DNA from: Bryobacterales bacterium
GTDB lineage: Bacteria > Acidobacteriota > Terriglobia > Bryobacterales > Bryobacteraceae
Length of the DNA: 14,338 nucleotides
NCBI GenBank assembly: GCA_025456495.1
Contig: JALOKO010000063.1
Span: 1-14,338, forward strand
Direction of reading: 5' to 3'
The notes beneath the pieces are model-generated. The model had not been told where the DNA came from, did not search any database, and was given only the letters and a program-made list of their open reading frames with translations. Below are positions 5,996 through 12,664 of this stretch, one piece after another. The position numbers and the translations under genes were made by a program. How positions within the stretch are numbered: the stretch's first letter is position 1; the number at the start of each line of letters is the position of its first letter.

Positions 5996-7747
5996 TTAAC
6001 TCAGCGGGCGCTGGGCGTCCAGCGTGGTGAGTTCGTGGGAAAGGCGCAATGCCTCCTCGAAATCGCCCTGCTGCTCTGCTTCGCGCACACGTCTCTTTAA
6101 TTCGCGTCGAAAATCAGCGATTTGGATCAAATCCAATTTTCGCAAACAAGCGATTGCCTGATCTCGTGTATGAGACTCCTTGTGTACCTCCTCATCGAGT
6201 AGCATTCTGCTGAGGATGTCCTTATCGGCCTCAGCGAGCCTGGGTTCAATGAATCCGAAACGAAGGTCTTCGCCGGCCTTCCAGGCGCGCAGAATCGCAT
6301 CGAGGACGGGGGCCGAGGGCAGTTTGCGCCAGCCATCCAGCCCATTCAGGAAGGGCAGGATTTCAGCAGCCACCTCCGGTAGATTGACAAGGCAACTGAT
6401 GAGGATGTGTTCCAGATGGCTGGCCTGCGGGGCCTCCACGCGGAGTGGACCGTCCTTGCGGGCGACAGCGGCAGAGCGGAACTTGTCCAACACCATGCTG
6501 CGTTCCAAGCCCAGATAGGAGGTGACTTCATCGGCCAGAGCGGAACGGCGCAGACGGTCGTTCACCCTTTGGATGGCTGGCAGCAGGAACTCCAGAGCCT
6601 TGACGCGGCCGGCGGTGCTGGCGGTGTCGAAGCGCGCCTTGGCCCGATCTGCCAACCACAGAAAGTAGCCGCGGGCATTGGCGATGGCCTGCTGATAGGC
6701 GTCGGCGCCATGTTGCTGCACGAACTCATCGGGGTCCAGTCCGCCGGGCAGTTGCAGCACGCGCACGTCCACGCCTTCGTCCAGCAGCACCTGGATGGAG
6801 CGTTCGGTGGCGTTCTCGCCGGCGCGGTCCGGGTCGAAGTTGACGACAACCACATCGGTGTGGCGGCGAATGTTGCGGACATGCTCGGCGCTGAGGGAGG
6901 TGCCGCAGGAGGCTACCGCCTCGTGGACCCCGGCGGCCCAGGCGCCCAGGACATCCATGTAGCCCTCCACCAGCACGGCGCGGCCCTGCTTGCGCATACT
7001 CTCCTTGGCGCGATGGAACTGGTAGAGCACGGTGCGCTTTTTGTAGATGTCGGTTTCCGGGGAATTCAGATACTTGGGCTGTTCTTCCGGATCCAGCACG
7101 CGGGCGCCGAAGGCCACCAGCTTCCCGCTTTCATTGTGAATGGGGAAGGTCAGGCGACCGCGAAAGGTGTCGTAGTAGCCGTCACCATTGGCGCGCGGCT
7201 TTACCAGGCCGCTGCTATCCAGAAGGGCTTTATCGACGCGCTGGCGCTCAAGCAGGCGCACTAGTTCAGAGCCGCCGCCGGCGGCGAAGCCCAACCCGAA
7301 GTCCTTGGCCTGGGCGTCGGTGATGCCGCGACGGGAAAGGTAAGCGCGAGCGGATTCGCCGGCGGGAGACCATAGGTTGCGGGTGAAGAGGTCCTGGGCG
7401 AGCTCGTTCAGGCGGTAGAGGTCTGTACGGCGCTTGGCGTCCTCATCGGAGTAATTGGCGTTGCGCGGCAGGGGGATGCCGTTGCGTTCGGCCAGCGCTT
7501 TGACAGCTTCCAGAAAGGTGAAGCCCTCCATTTCCATGACGAACTTGATGGCATCGCCACCCGCGCCGCAGCCGAAGCACTTGTAGAAGCCGTGGCCGGC
7601 GTGAACAGAAAACGAGGGCGTCTTCTCTGTATGAAAGGGGCAGAGGCCGACATAGCGTTCCCCGGCGCCCTGCCGTTTGAGGCGCACATAGTCACCAACA
7701 ACGCGCACGATGTCGATCTGGCTCTTTACCTGTTCGACGAAATCCAT
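5996..7747 (-). CDS. dnaG: DNA primase DnaG
   Basis: This 583-residue protein has the usual primase length. The N-terminal zinc-binding CHC2 domain has Cys36, His39, Cys57 and Cys60 ('CPFH' and 'CFGC'), which bind template DNA. The catalytic core has 'FRGRLTFPI' near 195-203, 'KYLNSPET' near 225-232, and the TOPRIM acidic residues Glu261 ('VEGYMD') and Asp305/Asp307 ('NFDPDRAGENAT'), which bind metal. The C-terminal part (about 440-583) is the poorly conserved helicase-interaction domain. DnaG makes RNA primers at the replication fork with the DnaB helicase. ATG 7747 begins 'MDFVEQVKSQIDIVRVVGDYV', a typical primase start. It lies between tag (55 nt upstream) and rpoD (downstream) on one strand. 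No clear Shine-Dalgarno is seen. Confidence 0.98.
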   Translation of the reverse strand: MDFVEQVKSQIDIVRVVGDYVRLKRQGAGERYVGLCPFHTEKTPSFSVHAGHGFYKCFGCGAGGDAIKFVMEMEGFTFLEAVKALAERNGIPLPRNANYSDEDAKRRTDLYRLNELAQDLFTRNLWSPAGESARAYLSRRGITDAQAKDFGLGFAAGGGSELVRLLERQRVDKALLDSSGLVKPRANGDGYYDTFRGRLTFPIHNESGKLVAFGARVLDPEEQPKYLNSPETDIYKKRTVLYQFHRAKESMRKQGRAVLVEGYMDVLGAWAAGVHEAVASCGTSLSAEHVRNIRRHTDVVVVNFDPDRAGENATERSIQVLLDEGVDVRVLQLPGGLDPDEFVQQHGADAYQQAIANARGYFLWLADRAKARFDTASTAGRVKALEFLLPAIQRVNDRLRRSALADEVTSYLGLERSMVLDKFRSAAVARKDGPLRVEAPQASHLEHILISCLVNLPEVAAEILPFLNGLDGWRKLPSAPVLDAILRAWKAGEDLRFGFIEPRLAEADKDILSRMLLDEEVHKESHTRDQAIACLRKLDLIQIADFRRELKRRVREAEQQGDFEEALRLSHELTTLDAQRPLS

Positions 7748-7777
7748 GAGACGGGGACCGGAAGAACTGCTGCCCTT

Positions 7778-7806
7778 ATTATCGCGCTGGCGCGGGGTGG
7801 CGTCAG
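7778..7806 (-). promoter_or_regulatory. Putative dnaG promoter overlapping the tag stop codon
   Basis: On the minus strand CTGACG (7806-7801, 4 of 6 match to TTGACA) is followed after exactly 17 nt by GATAAT (7783-7778, 5 of 6 match to TATAAT). The -35 box contains the tag TGA stop (7805-7803). The expected start of transcription, near 7771, would leave a leader of about 24 nt before the dnaG ATG. This is a sequence match only. Confidence 0.4.
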
Positions 7807-8399
7807 GCGAGGTGGGAATCCAGGTTACGCACTTCGCGCCAGCGGGGGCAGGTGACCAGGTGATCGTTCACCATACCCACTGCCTGCATGAAGGCATAGC
7901 AGATGGTGGGGCCGACGAACTTGAAACCGCGCTGTAGCAGGTCCTTGCTGAGGGCCTTGGCCTGCGGAGTGACCGCCGGCACTTCGCCCAGGCTGGTCCA
8001 CGCATTCTGGATGGGGCGGCCATCGACAAAGCGCCAGAGGTAAGCGTCGAAGCTGCCGAATTCCTGCTGCGCGGCCAGGAAGGCGCGTGCATTGCCCACG
8101 GTGGAGTGAATCTTGGCGCGATTGCGGACGATGCCCTCATTGGAGAGCAGGGCGGCGATACGAACTTCGTCGAATCGCGATACTTTATCCGGCTGAAATT
8201 CATCAAACAGTCGCCGGTAGTTTTCCCGTTTGTTCAGGATGGTTTGCCAGCTCAGGCCAGCCTGTGCCCCTTCCAGGATGAGCATCTCGAAAAGGTGCCG
8301 GTCATCATGGGAGGGCACGCCCCATTCCTGGTCATGATAGGTGCGATCAAGTTCACCCTTGACCCAAGGGCAACGGCGTGGTTCATCCAGCATGACCAT
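7803..8399 (-). CDS. tag: DNA-3-methyladenine glycosylase I (Tag)
   Basis: From ATG 8399 it has 198 residues, against 187 in E. coli. It removes 3-methyladenine from alkylated DNA, the first step of base excision repair. The structural zinc ligands of the family are present: Cys10, His22 ('YHDQEWG'), His180 and Cys184 ('NDHLVTC'). The base-binding pocket residues Tyr21, Glu43 and Trp51 ('LEGAQAGLSW') match E. coli Tyr16, Glu38 and Trp46. 'KRENYR' and 'IVRNRAKIHSTVGNARAF' are also typical. The start is ambiguous because an 18-bp repeat supplies ATGs at 8429, 8411, 8399 and 8393, all in frame; 8399 or 8393 gives the N-terminus closest to the family. It is divergent from the MarR gene and precedes dnaG. 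Confidence 0.95.
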   Translation of the reverse strand: MVMLDEPRRCPWVKGELDRTYHDQEWGVPSHDDRHLFEMLILEGAQAGLSWQTILNKRENYRRLFDEFQPDKVSRFDEVRIAALLSNEGIVRNRAKIHSTVGNARAFLAAQQEFGSFDAYLWRFVDGRPIQNAWTSLGEVPAVTPQAKALSKDLLQRGFKFVGPTICYAFMQAVGMVNDHLVTCPRWREVRNLDSHLA

Positions 8400-8436
8400 A
8401 CCATCCTGCATAACACTGCCATCCTGCATGACAATG
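8383..8436. repeat. 18-bp tandem repeat across the tag start codon
   Basis: Units 8401-8418 and 8419-8436 are identical at 16 of 18 positions (shared core ccatcctgcat). Bases 8383-8400 form a more degenerate third unit (14 of 18). On the minus strand each unit supplies an in-frame ATG: 'MQDGSV', 'MQDGMV', then 'MLDE' of Tag. The period is six codons, so the array extends the N-terminus without a frameshift. Confidence 0.8.
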
Positions 8437-8494
8437 ATGGTAGCGCGCGAGTTGGGGCGTCCGACGAGGAAGTCACCGTAGGCCCAGGTAAACC

Positions 8495-8540
8495 ATGAGG
8501 CTGCGTACACGATGAGGCTGCGTATACGATGAGGCTGCGC
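8495..8540. repeat. 17-bp tandem repeat leading into the marR-like start codon
   Basis: The units atgaggctgcgtacacg (8495-8511) and atgaggctgcgtatacg (8512-8528) differ at one base. A third copy begins at 8529 with the same first 11 bases and forms the start of the MarR gene. Each of the first two units is itself a mini-ORF (Met-Arg-Leu-Arg-Thr/Ile-Arg-stop) whose TGA overlaps the next ATG. Confidence 0.9.
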
Positions 8541-9002
8541 AAACTGCAGGAAGAACTGCAGCAAACCAAACCCTTCTCCTCGAAACAGGAAGAAGCGATG
8601 CTGGCGATCATGAAGACTGCCGATGTGGTGCGACGTCGCGTTGCGGCGATCATTGAGCCCTTCGGCGTGACCATGCAGCAGTACAACGTGCTGCGGATTT
8701 TGCGTGGGGCGGGGCCTCGCGGGTTGCCGACGCTTTCCATTGGACAGCGCTTGATTGAGGCGACGCCGGGCGTGACCCGGCTGTTGGATCGCATGGAGGC
8801 GCGAGGCTGGGTGCTGCGTCTGCGCTGCGACCAGGATCGCCGCGTCGTCTATGCAATCATCACCCACGAGGGGCTGGAGCTGCTGGCGGCGATTGACCCG
8901 CCATTGGAGCACTACAACCATGCCGCCCTGCCGCTGCTGAGCGCGACGCAGTTGGATGCGCTGGTGGGGCTGCTGGAACTGGCGCGCGCTGAGGACGAGT
9001 AG
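8529..9002 (+). CDS. MarR-family transcriptional regulator
   Basis: This 157-residue protein has the winged helix-turn-helix order of the MarR family. The dimerisation helices are at about 20-46 ('AIMKTADVVRRRVAAIIEPFGV'), then 'TMQQYNVLRILRG' (about 48-60). The recognition helix region is 'LSIGQRLIEATPGVTRLLDRMEARGWV' (about 69-95), and the wing is 'DQDRRVVYAIITHEG' (about 101-115) with the conserved Asp-x-Arg-Arg. A C-terminal helix follows. MarR proteins are usually small-molecule-responsive repressors of neighbouring genes and of themselves. The divergent tag gene, 129 nt away, is a possible target, but no inverted-repeat operator is evident. ATG 8529 is the third copy of a 17-bp repeat; a shorter protein from Met24 cannot be excluded. 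The stop codon lies in a 24-bp repeat array. Confidence 0.93.
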   Translation: MRLRKLQEELQQTKPFSSKQEEAMLAIMKTADVVRRRVAAIIEPFGVTMQQYNVLRILRGAGPRGLPTLSIGQRLIEATPGVTRLLDRMEARGWVLRLRCDQDRRVVYAIITHEGLELLAAIDPPLEHYNHAALPLLSATQLDALVGLLELARAEDE

Positions 9003-9053
9003 CGGGCGCAGGCTGGCGGCGGGTAGCGGGCGCAGGCTGAGGACGAGTAGCGG
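8975..9053. repeat. 24-bp tandem repeat across the marR-like stop codon
   Basis: The first unit, 8975-8998, is coding and degenerate (19 of 24 positions match the third unit). Units 8999-9022 and 9023-9046 follow, then a 7-bp partial unit (9047-9053). The shared core is gtagcgggcgcaggct. The last codons and stop of the gene (gaggacgagtag) are copied again at 9039-9050, so the array duplicated the end of the gene into the intergenic space. Confidence 0.85.
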
Positions 9054-9113
9054 ATTCGCGCTACGGGAGGACGGCTGCCGAAGGGTGGCCGTGCGGGCTG
9101 TGGCCCTTGCGGG

Positions 9114-9992
9114 CTAGTAGAGGCAAGCGGCGTTTTTCGCCTTCACGTAGTAGCTCTTGTAGTTCCTGGCCTTGTCGTCCATGCAGCCCTCCAGGTTCAG
9201 CAACTCCACTTTGCGGAACTCCACCGGGTGGCTTTCGCTCTGCAGCGAGATGGAACCCCCTCGCAGCAGCGCGCCATCCTGCTTGGCGGATGGCTGGTGT
9301 TTGCTGACATTTGCTCCGCCCACCTGGGGCAGCACGTAGCGATGCACCTGCTTGCCGTTGACGAAGTGGACGATCTCTGACTCGCCCAATGCCAGCACCT
9401 CGGCGGTCACCCATTGGTCACCATCAGACGTGTCGGAGGTGGACGGAATGCAGTGGCGGGTTTCCAGCTTGCCATCCATCACCACGTGAGTGCCGGGGGT
9501 GCAGAGATTGGCCGTTGAGCGCGCGCCCTTGCCGAGGCCGCCCAACAGTTGCACCTCAATGGAGATGGGGAAGTCCTGATCCTTGCCCATGGTATGCGGC
9601 GGCTGGCCGTGGATCATGATGCCGCTATTGCGGGTGGCCCATCCGGGTCCGCCGGGGGCCTGGTTTCCGGTGAAGCGATACTCGACGCGAATGCGGTAAT
9701 ACGTGAAGGGATCTTTGTAGAAGATGTGCCCGAATCGGCTATCAAAACTCGTGTACTGGTCATAGGCTACGCGCAGCGTTCCGTTCTCAACGCGGAAGGT
9801 GTTGCCGTAGTTTTCGTTCAACGGGTAGCCGGTGATCTTGGGCAGCCAGCCATCCAGGTTCCTGCCATTGAACAGTTGCAGCCACTCTTCCTTGGCGGGG
9901 TCGTTCTGCGCGAAGGCGCATCCGCTGAGGGCTGCCAGCAGGGTGGCGCCCAGAAGGAGATAGCAGGCAAGGGTGTGTGCGCGAGGAAGCAT
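9114..9992 (-). CDS. DUF1080 (3-keto-disaccharide hydrolase-like) lipoprotein
   Basis: This 292-residue protein starts at ATG 9992. Residues 1-25 form a lipoprotein signal ending in the lipobox Leu22-Ser23-Gly24-Cys25. The mature part has the DUF1080 pattern: 'EEWLQLFNGRNLDGW' near the start, then 'NTFRVENGTLRV', 'GNQAPGGPGWATRNSGIMIHGQ', 'FPISIEVQLLGG', 'VTAEVLALGESEIVHFVNGKQVHRY' and 'LLRGGSISLQSESHPVEFRKVELLNLEG'. This is a concanavalin-like beta-sandwich; some members hydrolyse 3-keto-glycosides made by Gfo/Idh/MocA dehydrogenases. The short tail 'GCMDDKARNYKSYYVKAKNAACLY', with two cysteines, is common in acidobacterial relatives and could form a disulfide. A Gfo/Idh/MocA gene lies at the left edge but too far away to be in the same operon. 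The substrate is unknown. Confidence 0.9.
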   Translation of the reverse strand: MLPRAHTLACYLLLGATLLAALSGCAFAQNDPAKEEWLQLFNGRNLDGWLPKITGYPLNENYGNTFRVENGTLRVAYDQYTSFDSRFGHIFYKDPFTYYRIRVEYRFTGNQAPGGPGWATRNSGIMIHGQPPHTMGKDQDFPISIEVQLLGGLGKGARSTANLCTPGTHVVMDGKLETRHCIPSTSDTSDGDQWVTAEVLALGESEIVHFVNGKQVHRYVLPQVGGANVSKHQPSAKQDGALLRGGSISLQSESHPVEFRKVELLNLEGCMDDKARNYKSYYVKAKNAACLY

Positions 9993-10002
9993 CTTGCGGT
10001 TG

Positions 10003-10031
10003 AGTATATCGAGGACGGCATCGGGTGTGCA
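10003..10031 (-). promoter_or_regulatory. Putative promoter of the DUF1080 gene
   Basis: On the minus strand TGCACA (10031-10026, 4 of 6 match) and TATACT (10008-10003, 5 of 6 match) are separated by 17 nt. Transcription would begin near 9996, about 4 nt before ATG 9992, and no Shine-Dalgarno is present. This again suggests a nearly leaderless message. Confidence 0.4.
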
Positions 10032-10126
10032 GGGCACTGGTGATCGTCGCTTGCGCGAAGGCCCGCGAGGTTACGAAACGCTTCGTGCGGAGGGGGCTCG
10101 CCAGCCTGGCACGCTATCCTGAAGCT

Positions 10127-10861
10127 GTGCGAATTCTTCTCACCAACGACGATGGCATTGATGCCACTGGAATTGCCGCGCTGGCTGAGGCGCTGCGCGA
10201 TGTTGGCGACGTGTTCACCGTGGCGCCCGCGACCGGGATGTCAGGGTGCGGCCACGCAGCCAGCGAGGGGGCCTTCCGCGTTTTCCGTCTGGATGAGCGC
10301 CGCTACGCGGTGGAAGGTACGCCCGCGGACTGCACGCGGGTGGGGCTGCATCTGCTGGATGGCAAGGTGGATTGGGTCTTCAGCGGCATCAACGATGGGG
10401 GCAATCTGGGAGTGGATGTTTACCATTCCGGCACCGTTGCCGCGGTGCGCGAAGCAGTGATGCGGGGCGTGCCGGGCTTTGCGGTCTCGCACTATCGGGA
10501 CCGGGCGCTGACTGAAAAGGATTGGAAACGCGCGGCGTCGTGGGCGCGGGGAGTGGTGGCGGATCTCATCGCGCGGCCAAGAACGGAATTGGGATATTGG
10601 AACGTGAACCTTCCCTGTCCGCCAGAGTCATCTACGGCCGTGCCGGAACTGGTTTTGTGCGAACTGGACGCCTCACCGCTGCCACTTTCCTATCTGGTGG
10701 AGGGGAACCTGTACCGCTATCACGGGCGCTACTCGTTGCGACAGCGCCAGCCAGGCAAGGACGTCGCCGTGTGCTTCGGGGGAAGCATCGCCGCCAGTTA
10801 TGTGTTGCCAGTGGAACGCTGTGCCGCCGCAGTGCTGGACCCCGTTGTGGAAGGGGCGTGA
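10127..10861 (+). CDS. surE: 5'/3'-nucleotidase SurE
   Basis: This 244-residue protein starts at GTG 10127, chosen because the family begins Met-Arg-Ile-Leu-x-x-Asn-Asp-Asp-Gly. The metal-binding residues are visible: Asp8, Asp9, Ser39 ('MSGCGHAAS') and Asn89 ('VFSGINDGGNLG'). 'EGTPADC' (63-69) and 'VYHSGTVAAVREAVMRGVPGFAVS' are conserved family blocks. SurE is a divalent-metal-dependent phosphatase that removes phosphate from nucleoside monophosphates, often induced in stationary phase or stress. It has 134 nt to the divergent DUF1080 gene. There is no clear Shine-Dalgarno; a -10-like tatcct at 10115-10120 sits only 6 nt before the GTG. The C-terminal third is less conserved, as usual. In-frame sequence upstream to 10025 has no SurE character. 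Confidence 0.95.
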   Translation: MRILLTNDDGIDATGIAALAEALRDVGDVFTVAPATGMSGCGHAASEGAFRVFRLDERRYAVEGTPADCTRVGLHLLDGKVDWVFSGINDGGNLGVDVYHSGTVAAVREAVMRGVPGFAVSHYRDRALTEKDWKRAASWARGVVADLIARPRTELGYWNVNLPCPPESSTAVPELVLCELDASPLPLSYLVEGNLYRYHGRYSLRQRQPGKDVAVCFGGSIAASYVLPVERCAAAVLDPVVEGA

Positions 10862-10959
10862 CGCGGCCGCGGCGGACGCCAGGGCGCATGGCCGAGGGAT
10901 GACCCGTGACGCGATAGGATGGACGCGCGAAGCCAGGGGATTGAGAGGAGTTGCCAGCA

Positions 10960-11834
10960 ATGGAAACCAGAGTGTTGGGGAACAGTGATCTTGCCATTAC
11001 CGTGCTGGGGATTGGCGCGTGGGCGATGGGTGGGGGCAATTGGAAGTTCGCCTGGGGCCCGCAGGATGACAACGAAAGCGTTGAGGCGATCTATGCCGCG
11101 CTGGATGCCGGCGTGAACTGGATTGATACGGCTGCGGTGTATGGGCTGGGCCACGCGGAAGAAGTGGTGGGGCGCGCCGTGAAGGGCATGTCCGTCCGGC
11201 CGCTGCTGTTCACCAAGTGCGCGCGCGTCTGGAATGAGCAGCGCGAGATTGGCAAGCGGCTGAAGCGAGAGTCGGTGATGCAAGAGTGCGAAGACAGCTT
11301 GCGCCGCCTGCAGGTGGATGTCATTGACCTGTACCAGATCCACTGGCCGGAACCGGACGAGGAAATCGAAGAGGGCTGGGAAGCCTGCGCGCGGTTGAAA
11401 GAGCGCAGCCGCCCTACAACCTGCTGGTGCGCGGGATTGAGCAGCAGCAGTTGCCCTATTGCCACCAGCATGGCATCGGCGTGATTGGATACTCGCCCAT
11501 GCGCAGCGGCTTGTTGACCGGAAAGATGACGGCGGAGCGGATCGCGGCCATGCCCGAGGATGACCATCGGCAGCGCGTCCCTGATTTTCAGGAACCTAAG
11601 CTATCGAAAAATCTCGCCCTGGTGGAGGTGCTGCGCGAGGTTGGCGCCAGCTATGGCGTGTCCCCTGGGGAAGTGGCGATCGCCTGGACCCTGCGCCATC
11701 CGGCCATCACCGGGTCGATTGTCGGCATGCGAAACGCGGCCCAGGCCAAGGGCGTGATAGGGGCGGCCAGCCTGAGGCTGAGCCAGGATGACCTGCGCCG
11801 CATCGAAGGCTTTGTTGCGGAGCACGGGCTTTAG
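10960..11834 (+). pseudogene. Aldo/keto reductase broken by internal deletion and frameshift
   Basis: The gene starts at ATG 10960 with AGGAG at 10946-10950. The first 148 residues are a normal aldo/keto reductase N-terminus with the catalytic tetrad Asp56, Tyr61, Lys86 and His128 ('IDTAAVYG', 'LLFTKCARV', 'DLYQIHWP'). At about 11397-11408 the frame shifts: 'WEACARLKE' is followed, in another frame, by 'QPPYNLLVRGIEQQQLPYC', which continues well to the TAG at 11832-11834 ('VIGYSPMRSGLLTGKM', 'EVAIAWTLRHPAITGSIVGMRN'). The expected piece between them, about 27 residues including the 'IGVSNF' strand of the barrel, is missing. The missing length must be 1 more than a multiple of 3. The first frame ends about 26 codons after the break. 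An assembly error is the main alternative. The intact enzyme would reduce aldehydes or ketones with NADPH. Confidence 0.85.
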
Positions 11835-12607
11835 CTGGTGGGTGGCGCTGCTTCGGTGAGATCGCTGGCAAGCGGTGTTTCCAAGGGATTGGGCACAGGA
11901 GGAACGCTGCCGATGCGTAACGCGGGCTCCACCAGTCGGGTTGTCTGATGGACGACGAGCACGGCCGGGACCACCGCCAGCATGGTCATCAGACTGGCGA
12001 TGTCATCCATGCCGACGGCGTTTAGGGCGTCCGCAACCGTGGTGCTGCGCACGTTCAGGCGGAATGAGATGTTCGACGCAAAGCTTTGGGCGAGAAAGAA
12101 GCCCCACCAAAGGCCAATGACACGCCGGGGCATTTTGTGCCGGGCGCCGATCTCAGGACGCTGGCTGCGCAGTTCGGTGAAGGCGTCCCAGATTTCGCGC
12201 ATGATGGCATAGGGACGCCAGAGGGAGAGCACCGGAACAACGAAGCCCCAACCTGTCCAGGAGAGGCTATGCTCTCGCGAGGCGATGCTGAGCTCATCCA
12301 GAAATCCGTAGGCCCTCCGGAACCACAGGATGAAGCAGGTGGCGGCGACGATCCAGAGTGCGAGCTGCGCCAGTCCGACAAAGGCCGTGAACATCATGGT
12401 CCATTCCAGTTCTAACTCCTCCACAAGCGCGTCGGTGGGAAACTGACTCAGGTAGCCGGCGTAGAAGTGGCCCGCGATGATGCCAAGCAGGCAGGTGAGT
12501 CCTACGGCAATGATGGACACCATGGCGGCGAGCGAGAGGGACACAAATCGACGAAGATGTTGGTCCGTCACGGGACGGACATTGACGGTGCTGCTGAGAG
12601 GAAACAT
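11831..12607 (-). CDS. DUF4328 membrane protein
   Basis: This 258-residue protein starts at ATG 12607 with a strong GGGAGG 7 nt upstream (minus strand, 12620-12615). About four transmembrane segments are visible: 21-47, 72-96, 163-182 and 200-222. The block 'FILWFRRAYGFLDELS' with 'LSWTGWGFVVPVLSLWRPYAIMREIWDAF' (about 92-143) is the DUF4328 signature. The C-terminal 30 residues are Pro-rich and probably cytosolic or disordered. The function of this family is not known; it is sometimes found with regulatory or stress genes. Its stop codon interlocks with that of the aldo/keto reductase remnant by 4 nt. It is transcribed in the same direction as mtaB, 57 nt downstream of that gene's stop, but its own ribosome-binding site suggests it can be translated independently. 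Confidence 0.85.
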   Translation of the reverse strand: MFPLSSTVNVRPVTDQHLRRFVSLSLAAMVSIIAVGLTCLLGIIAGHFYAGYLSQFPTDALVEELELEWTMMFTAFVGLAQLALWIVAATCFILWFRRAYGFLDELSIASREHSLSWTGWGFVVPVLSLWRPYAIMREIWDAFTELRSQRPEIGARHKMPRRVIGLWWGFFLAQSFASNISFRLNVRSTTVADALNAVGMDDIASLMTMLAVVPAVLVVHQTTRLVEPALRIGSVPPVPNPLETPLASDLTEAAPPTS

Positions 12608-12664
12608 GCAGGCGCCTCCCTCGGCTGAGGAATGAACTGACGCCGCTAGAGTATCACGAGCGGG

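Noticed and set aside
6407..7264. 285-codon open frame antisense to dnaG
   Set aside because: Same reason: it lies wholly within dnaG, with no recognisable domain or ribosome-binding site.
9095..9106. Hairpin gggc-tgtg-gccc as terminator of the DUF1080 or MarR gene
   Set aside because: The stem is only 4 bp, there is no following T-run on either strand, and such pairs are common at this GC content.
10862..10871. Palindrome cgcggccgcg after surE
   Set aside because: Expected by chance in GC-rich DNA; no loop or T-run makes it a terminator, and nothing suggests an operator.
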